Source of the DNA: a virus
Strand: one strand, 5' to 3'
DNA: 20,899 bases
Virus record (IMG/VR): IMGVR_UViG_3300017763_000263
Location: 1-20,899 of that record
Below are positions 16,964 to 20,899 of this stretch, piece by piece (within the stretch, counting starts at the first letter, position 1; every line of letters starts with the position of its first letter). The position numbers were made by a program, and so were the translations under genes. Under the pieces are notes generated by a model. The model saw nothing but the letters and a program-made list of their open reading frames with translations, ran no database searches and was not told the origin of the DNA.

Positions 16964-18609
16964 TATAAACTCCTAGTCCTTATAAATTTATTGCCTGTTA
17001 ATTCTGTAGCTATCTCTCTAATAGTTCCACCAATAAGCTTTCTTGGGTCTCTATCTGTACTTCCCATTTTTCCTCCTGGCTCAAAGGTTGAGTACGGATC
17101 CTTCATATAAGTATACTGTACTTCTGTTCCGCCTCTAGGTCCTACCATTACGTTTTCAACCTGGGCGCTTCTTCTAAATCTGCCCGTTCTATTTTGTAGT
17201 GCGGGAGCTACCATATTGCTCAATAATCTTTCTGCTAATTGAGCTTGTATTAATTCTTTTAAAGCTATAGGGCTTGTTGTATTCCCTGAGGCTTTTTTAG
17301 TTGCTTTTCTTGCTAAAGCTGAAACAGTTACTGCTCCTACTTTTGAAATTCTTTTATTAGATTTTCCTCCAATTGAAAAATCTGCATTTGTGTTACTCTT
17401 TTTTCTATTCTTTCTTTTTGCTTTTTGTATTAAAGCTTTATTCGCTTTAAATCTCATATCAGGAGTTCCATCTTTTTTAAGTAACTTATCTATTATTAAA
17501 CCAGGAACTGTTCTTTGATAATCTTCTTTAAAACTAGAGGAAGCTCGATAGTCTGGGTCTGCGTTTTTACTAAGTAGATCCAGTGCAATTGCTCTTATAA
17601 CTTTTCTTACATTAGCTACATCGGCATGTGTCATCTCTTGTTGTTGTAAACTTCCTGCAGTAACATCTCCTAAAGACATTTTAATATCAATTTCTTTTTG
17701 GTTTTTTACAATACTACTAATTTTATCCTGATTTATAGCAAACTCTAAGTCAAGTCCCGTCATAAAATTATCCATAGCCGTATTATATTGCGTATTTGAA
17801 ATTGCTATTTTTACAAGTCCAGGATTTTTATATAATTCTTTTAATCTTTCTGTAATTCCTGCAACAGGTACGGAAGTATCTTCTTTATAAGGAGTTTTAG
17901 CTCCCCTGAACTTACTTGCTGTAGGCCCATGTAGCTTTCCTAAATTACTCTTAGTACCGAGCCCAGGCTTGGACATATCGTAAGTTCTTAAATCCTCTGA
18001 CATGCTATAATTTGAAGTATATTTTGTCATACCTCTTATTTTTGTTTTTTTCAAGACTTTTCTAAACGCAAAATTGTACATTTTTTTGTCTAATTCATCT
18101 CTGTCACGTTTACTTAAGCTTCCTGCATATTGGCAAGTGATTGTAAAGCCTCCTCCTGAAAAAGGACTTCGCTGCTCTCCAGTTTCTCCCAGCACTTTAT
18201 TTCCTATTAAAACATGCTTTCCTGGATTTTTTTGTCTAGGTCCTGCTTTTGTTCCTAAGTACCCAGAAGCTTTTTTCATCTTAGCCACAGTAGTATGTAC
18301 CGTATACCCAGCTTTTTTATGTTGTTTTTCTACATTAGTAAAATCTACAAACACGTCTTGGGCAGATGCTAGCATTGCAGTTTTTATTGCTTTTTCATTT
18401 GATAATAAATAGTTATATAGTTCTGGGTCTTTCCTATTATTAGCATATGTAACTGTAGCACCCCACATTGTCATTGCTATTCTTTTTGCATCATGTTCTA
18501 TAGTTATTAAAGAATTTCTATATTGAAATTTTCTAAGCTCCTCTAAATGCCCATTTTTCCCTGATTTTATTAAATTAAGTAAATCATTTCGGATCGCTGT
18601 AATTGCCAC
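16963..18609 (-). CDS. Large neck/tail-completion protein with gpZ or HK97-gp10-like C-terminus
   Basis: A 548-residue, Lys-rich protein between the connector and the tail terminator, where lambda has Z (192 residues). Only about the last 100 residues look familiar: IALKELIQAQLAERLLSNMV (~448-467), LQNRTGRFRRSA (471-482), YTYMKDPYSTFEPGG (499-513) and RDPRKLIGGTIREIA. They match the pattern of neck or tail-completion proteins of the HK97-gp10/gpZ type. The first ~440 residues are unrecognised, with mixed helical sequence and a strongly basic patch (KRKNRKKS, 398-405). The start is GTG at 18609, sharing a base with the connector TAG, and no good Shine-Dalgarno is visible, so translation is probably coupled. 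The likely role is joining the tail to the head; what the long N-terminal part does is unknown. Confidence 0.62.
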   Translation of the reverse strand: MAITAIRNDLLNLIKSGKNGHLEELRKFQYRNSLITIEHDAKRIAMTMWGATVTYANNRKDPELYNYLLSNEKAIKTAMLASAQDVFVDFTNVEKQHKKAGYTVHTTVAKMKKASGYLGTKAGPRQKNPGKHVLIGNKVLGETGEQRSPFSGGGFTITCQYAGSLSKRDRDELDKKMYNFAFRKVLKKTKIRGMTKYTSNYSMSEDLRTYDMSKPGLGTKSNLGKLHGPTASKFRGAKTPYKEDTSVPVAGITERLKELYKNPGLVKIAISNTQYNTAMDNFMTGLDLEFAINQDKISSIVKNQKEIDIKMSLGDVTAGSLQQQEMTHADVANVRKVIRAIALDLLSKNADPDYRASSSFKEDYQRTVPGLIIDKLLKKDGTPDMRFKANKALIQKAKRKNRKKSNTNADFSIGGKSNKRISKVGAVTVSALARKATKKASGNTTSPIALKELIQAQLAERLLSNMVAPALQNRTGRFRRSAQVENVMVGPRGGTEVQYTYMKDPYSTFEPGGKMGSTDRDPRKLIGGTIREIATELTGNKFIRTRSL

Positions 18610-19205
18610 TAGATAATAACTCTATATAAATCAAGTACTCTTTTTATATGGTCTGGGAAGTCTGTATTGTCCCTAACTCCTGAAGTTCCTTGATTCTGCA
18701 ATGTCGCTCCTGCTATTGTTCTTCTTTCTTTATGTTCGTCTTTGAGATAGTAAGTAACTAAATCAAATAATCCTAATTTCAAGTCTGCTGGTGTAGAGGC
18801 GTATCCTGCTTTGTACTCTATCTGTACGCTCCCAACACCATTTGCCCAATATTTTTCGTTTCCAGAATCCGTTGTACGGATAATTGAATCGCTGGCAATA
18901 TCCACGTAATATTCATAATTACCTGTGGTTAGAGTTTGATAAGCTTCTCCATAAGTTGATCTTTCTTTTACTGATTCAACGCTTACCAAAGGGCTCTCAC
19001 TTATAATAATAGTACTAGTATATTTGTCCTTGATTGTAAAAGTTTCTGTTTTTGCAGAAGAGAAGTAATCAATAAATGATGTACCGCAATACTTTTTTGC
19101 AAGGTCACTGACTTGTGGAACTATAATATCGAGACGCTGATCTTCTTTCTGACCATTAATGCCTTCTGCGTTTTTATATTCCTGTACTGTTATTAAGTCT
19201 GCCAT
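18609..19205 (-). CDS. Head-tail connector (HK97 gp6-like adaptor)
   Basis: A 198-residue protein directly after the capsid gene. It begins MADLITVQEYKNAEGI and continues with a helical segment (QRLDIIVPQVSDLAKKYCG, ~23-41). A beta-rich middle follows, then VQIEYKAGYASTPADLKLGL (~126-145), FDLVTYYLKDEHKERR and IKRVLDLYRVI. This is the typical layout of gp6-like connectors, which form a ring beneath the portal and provide the surface where neck proteins dock. Ring membership is known for the family, not shown here. The ATG follows the capsid hairpin and T-tract by only four bases (AATT) and has no visible Shine-Dalgarno, which is unusual in this cluster. It ends in TAG overlapping the next gene's GTG. 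Confidence 0.8.
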   Translation of the reverse strand: MADLITVQEYKNAEGINGQKEDQRLDIIVPQVSDLAKKYCGTSFIDYFSSAKTETFTIKDKYTSTIIISESPLVSVESVKERSTYGEAYQTLTTGNYEYYVDIASDSIIRTTDSGNEKYWANGVGSVQIEYKAGYASTPADLKLGLFDLVTYYLKDEHKERRTIAGATLQNQGTSGVRDNTDFPDHIKRVLDLYRVII

Positions 19206-19209
19206 AATT

Positions 19210-19237
19210 AAAAAGTGGGAATGTTAGGTACATTCCC
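19210..19237 (-). terminator. Hairpin with T-tract after the major capsid gene (terminator or attenuator)
   Basis: On the minus strand, GGGAATGT (19230-19237) pairs perfectly with ACATTCCC (19217-19224) around the 5-base loop ACCTA, followed by AC and five T residues. It lies in the 50-base gap after the capsid stop and ends just before the connector ATG. Partial termination here would make capsid mRNA exceed that of downstream genes. Confidence 0.68.
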
Positions 19238-19255
19238 GAAAACCTTAATTAGCTA

Positions 19256-20899
19256 TTAACTAGCTGGTTTATACGTGAAGCCCCATGCAGAAGGAGTGCC
19301 ACTGATTAATTCAGAGAACCCGATTCTTTGAGAAGCAACAAGTACTCTTCTTTGGTTAGCTACTTCGTAGTCAGACTCAATGGTTACACCTCTAAGTCTT
19401 GGCATTACGTAGTTTCTAGTGTAAACAGCGACCGCGCCATATTTACTAGCAGCTTTAGTTGCGAACTCATCACATAGTATTACTCTTGATCCGAATACTT
19501 GTCCGATTTCACCACTTAGCTTAGTAGCCATATCACCAACTAATTGAACATCTTGGAACTCAACATCTTCTAGTAGATTGAAGTAAACATCCTGTGATAC
19601 GATATATACTACATCGTTAGGATTAACTCCATATTTACCCATATTTTTTCTCATTCCTAATAGATCAGCTGCAGTTACTTTGTCAGTCGCTGCGAAAGGT
19701 GCTGCTCCATCTGAAGTTGCGTGAGAATTGTCTGTTATCTTATGTAATAGACCATCAAATGTACCTGAAGTATAAACACCATCAGCGTGATTACCTGCTA
19801 AGATAGCATTCTCAATTCCTCTTGCATGTGATCTAACCATAGATTCTCTAATTAAAGGAAGAATCGGTAAGATTGCATCTTCTTCAGTTTCATTACCTAA
19901 GTAAGACTGAGAAACTAGTTTTTGAGTTGATAATGTTATCTGCTGTAAGTCTACTCCATTATAAGGAGCGCCTAAAGCGTCGCTTCTAGCATCTAAGTTA
20001 CCTTTTGGTGAAGAACCTGAAGCTGCTTGAGATGCTGTAAATTCAGCATATCCAGCATCTGGTAAGATTGGGATAAGCATGTTAGCAGAAGTCATAGCGA
20101 TTTCTCTAAATAGAGGTGCTAATACTAGCTCGTTTTGAATATCTCTTTCGATGTTAGTTGAAACGACTTGTTCAAAGTCTGCTGTTGATACTTCAACACC
20201 TGACATTGAATTAACTTTTTCCATTAATGATTTTGAAATATCATTGTTCCATCCTTTACCAGTCGCTAGACCAGCAAATTTTGCATCAAGAACATCTGCT
20301 TCAAATTCTTTTTTCCAATCGCCAGAGTTACTTCTATCAGAGAAATGTCTTTTAGACTCTCTAATATTCATAATCTCTTCTGATTTTTCAGCTAGTTGTG
20401 ATTCTAAAGTTTTTACAACTGACTCTAAATTAGAGTAGTCATCTTTAATTCTAGATTCAACATCATTCATGAGCTTTTCGGCTCCTGTTAATCCAGCTTC
20501 AACTATAGTTTTAGTTTTTTCCTGATCCGCTACTTCGTTAGCTTTTAGAACTTTAGCTTCATCAGTTGCTTTTTGAGCAGCTTCTTCTGCAGCCTTCTGT
20601 TCAGCAGCTTTTGATTCAGCTTGCTTCATTGCGATTTCAGCAGCTGTATCAGCAGCTACTTTCTTTGCAAAAGCATCTAAATCGAAATTGCTTTCAGGAG
20701 ATTGTTTTTCGTTTGACATATTTGTCTCCATGTTATGGGATTCCTCCCGTCTTGGCTGCTCAACATTAACAGCGTCTGCTGATTCTGCTGGGTTAGCCTT
20801 GTAAAAAGTTTGCTTGTACTCATTGTACTGTTCCATACTATCAAATGACTTGCTTAAGCCAAAGGTTGCCCCTTGGTTGCAAGGAACTGATACTACAGA
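19256..20899 (-). CDS. HK97-fold major capsid protein, possibly fused in frame to a prohead protease (5' end outside window)
   Basis: The frame covers 547 residues in the window and is still open at the edge. From the first ATG at 20836 it gives 526 residues; numbering below uses that. After ~35 linker-like residues, a charged, Ala/Glu/Lys-rich coiled-coil region (~50-165) fits the scaffolding delta domain of HK97-type capsids, normally removed by the prohead protease. The capsid fold follows, with NIERDIQNELVLAPLFREIA (~228-247), LSTQKLVSQSYLGNETEEDA (~302-321), RSHARGIENAILAG (~335-348), GVNPNDVVYIVSQDVYFNLL and a C-terminal RRVLVASQRIGF. The 21 codons before the first ATG read SVVSVPCNQGATFGLSKSFDS, like the end of a prohead protease. 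Internal ATGs at 20731 and 20719, with GGAGG and GGAG upstream, could start the capsid separately. Capsid identity is firm; fusion is inferred. Confidence 0.9.
   Translation of the reverse strand, partial: SVVSVPCNQGATFGLSKSFDSMEQYNEYKQTFYKANPAESADAVNVEQPRREESHNMETNMSNEKQSPESNFDLDAFAKKVAADTAAEIAMKQAESKAAEQKAAEEAAQKATDEAKVLKANEVADQEKTKTIVEAGLTGAEKLMNDVESRIKDDYSNLESVVKTLESQLAEKSEEIMNIRESKRHFSDRSNSGDWKKEFEADVLDAKFAGLATGKGWNNDISKSLMEKVNSMSGVEVSTADFEQVVSTNIERDIQNELVLAPLFREIAMTSANMLIPILPDAGYAEFTASQAASGSSPKGNLDARSDALGAPYNGVDLQQITLSTQKLVSQSYLGNETEEDAILPILPLIRESMVRSHARGIENAILAGNHADGVYTSGTFDGLLHKITDNSHATSDGAAPFAATDKVTAADLLGMRKNMGKYGVNPNDVVYIVSQDVYFNLLEDVEFQDVQLVGDMATKLSGEIGQVFGSRVILCDEFATKAASKYGAVAVYTRNYVMPRLRGVTIESDYEVANQRRVLVASQRIGFSELISGTPSAWGFTYKPAS
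20719..20748 (-). promoter_or_regulatory. Candidate internal translation start region for the capsid protein
   Basis: GGAGG (20743-20747) lies 11 bases before ATG 20731, and GGAG lies six bases before ATG 20719 in the same frame. Either start would yield a capsid precursor of about 490 residues without the protease-like segment. Part of the GGAGG can fold into a short GGGA-GGAA-TCCC hairpin. Confidence 0.45.

Overview
The window carries the structural late region of a tailed phage (Caudoviricetes) or prophage with a long non-contractile, siphovirus-type tail. Every gene lies on the minus strand, so transcription runs from high to low coordinates. The DNA is AT-rich, genes abut or overlap by 1 to 20 bases, and no intergenic gap exceeds about 65 bases. 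The gene order matches phage lambda almost one for one: capsid, connector, neck, tail terminator, major tail tube, G/GT chaperones, tape measure, M, L, K, I, J. The lambda-type M-L-K-I-J tip module suggests a Gram-negative host. Neither the host nor the named virus can be fixed from this sequence alone. Several middle domains and the fibre-like part of J resemble those of uncultured aquatic phages, but that is an impression only.

Head and neck (20899 down to 16514): an HK97-fold major capsid protein whose reading frame stays open to the window edge. The 21 codons before its first ATG read like the end of a prohead protease, so this may be a protease-capsid fusion with internal capsid starts. 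A hairpin with a T-tract follows it. Next come a gp6-like head-tail connector, a very large neck protein with a gpZ/HK97-gp10-like C-terminus, and a small gpU-like tail terminator.

Tail shaft (16450 down to 10797): the major tail tube protein with a strong ribosome binding site and a second hairpin/T-tract after it; two tail assembly chaperones joined by a clear -1 programmed frameshift site (A AAT TTT, 6-base spacer, perfect 8-bp hairpin); and a 1215-residue tape measure protein. These build the tube, cap it, and set its length.

Tail tip (10797 down to 1): gpM, an enlarged Fe-S type gpL, a short JAMM-only gpK, gpI, and a giant gpJ-like central tip protein/fibre of at least 2728 residues that runs off the low-coordinate edge. 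The J protein joins a conserved tip-hub N-terminus, a fibronectin type III-like domain, several beta-rich and tandem-repeat modules, and a fibre-like C-terminal half, so the host-recognition device is probably built into it. No defence, regulatory, integration, lysis or RNA genes are visible. The most informative non-coding signals are the frameshift element and the two matching hairpins placed just after the two most abundant virion proteins.
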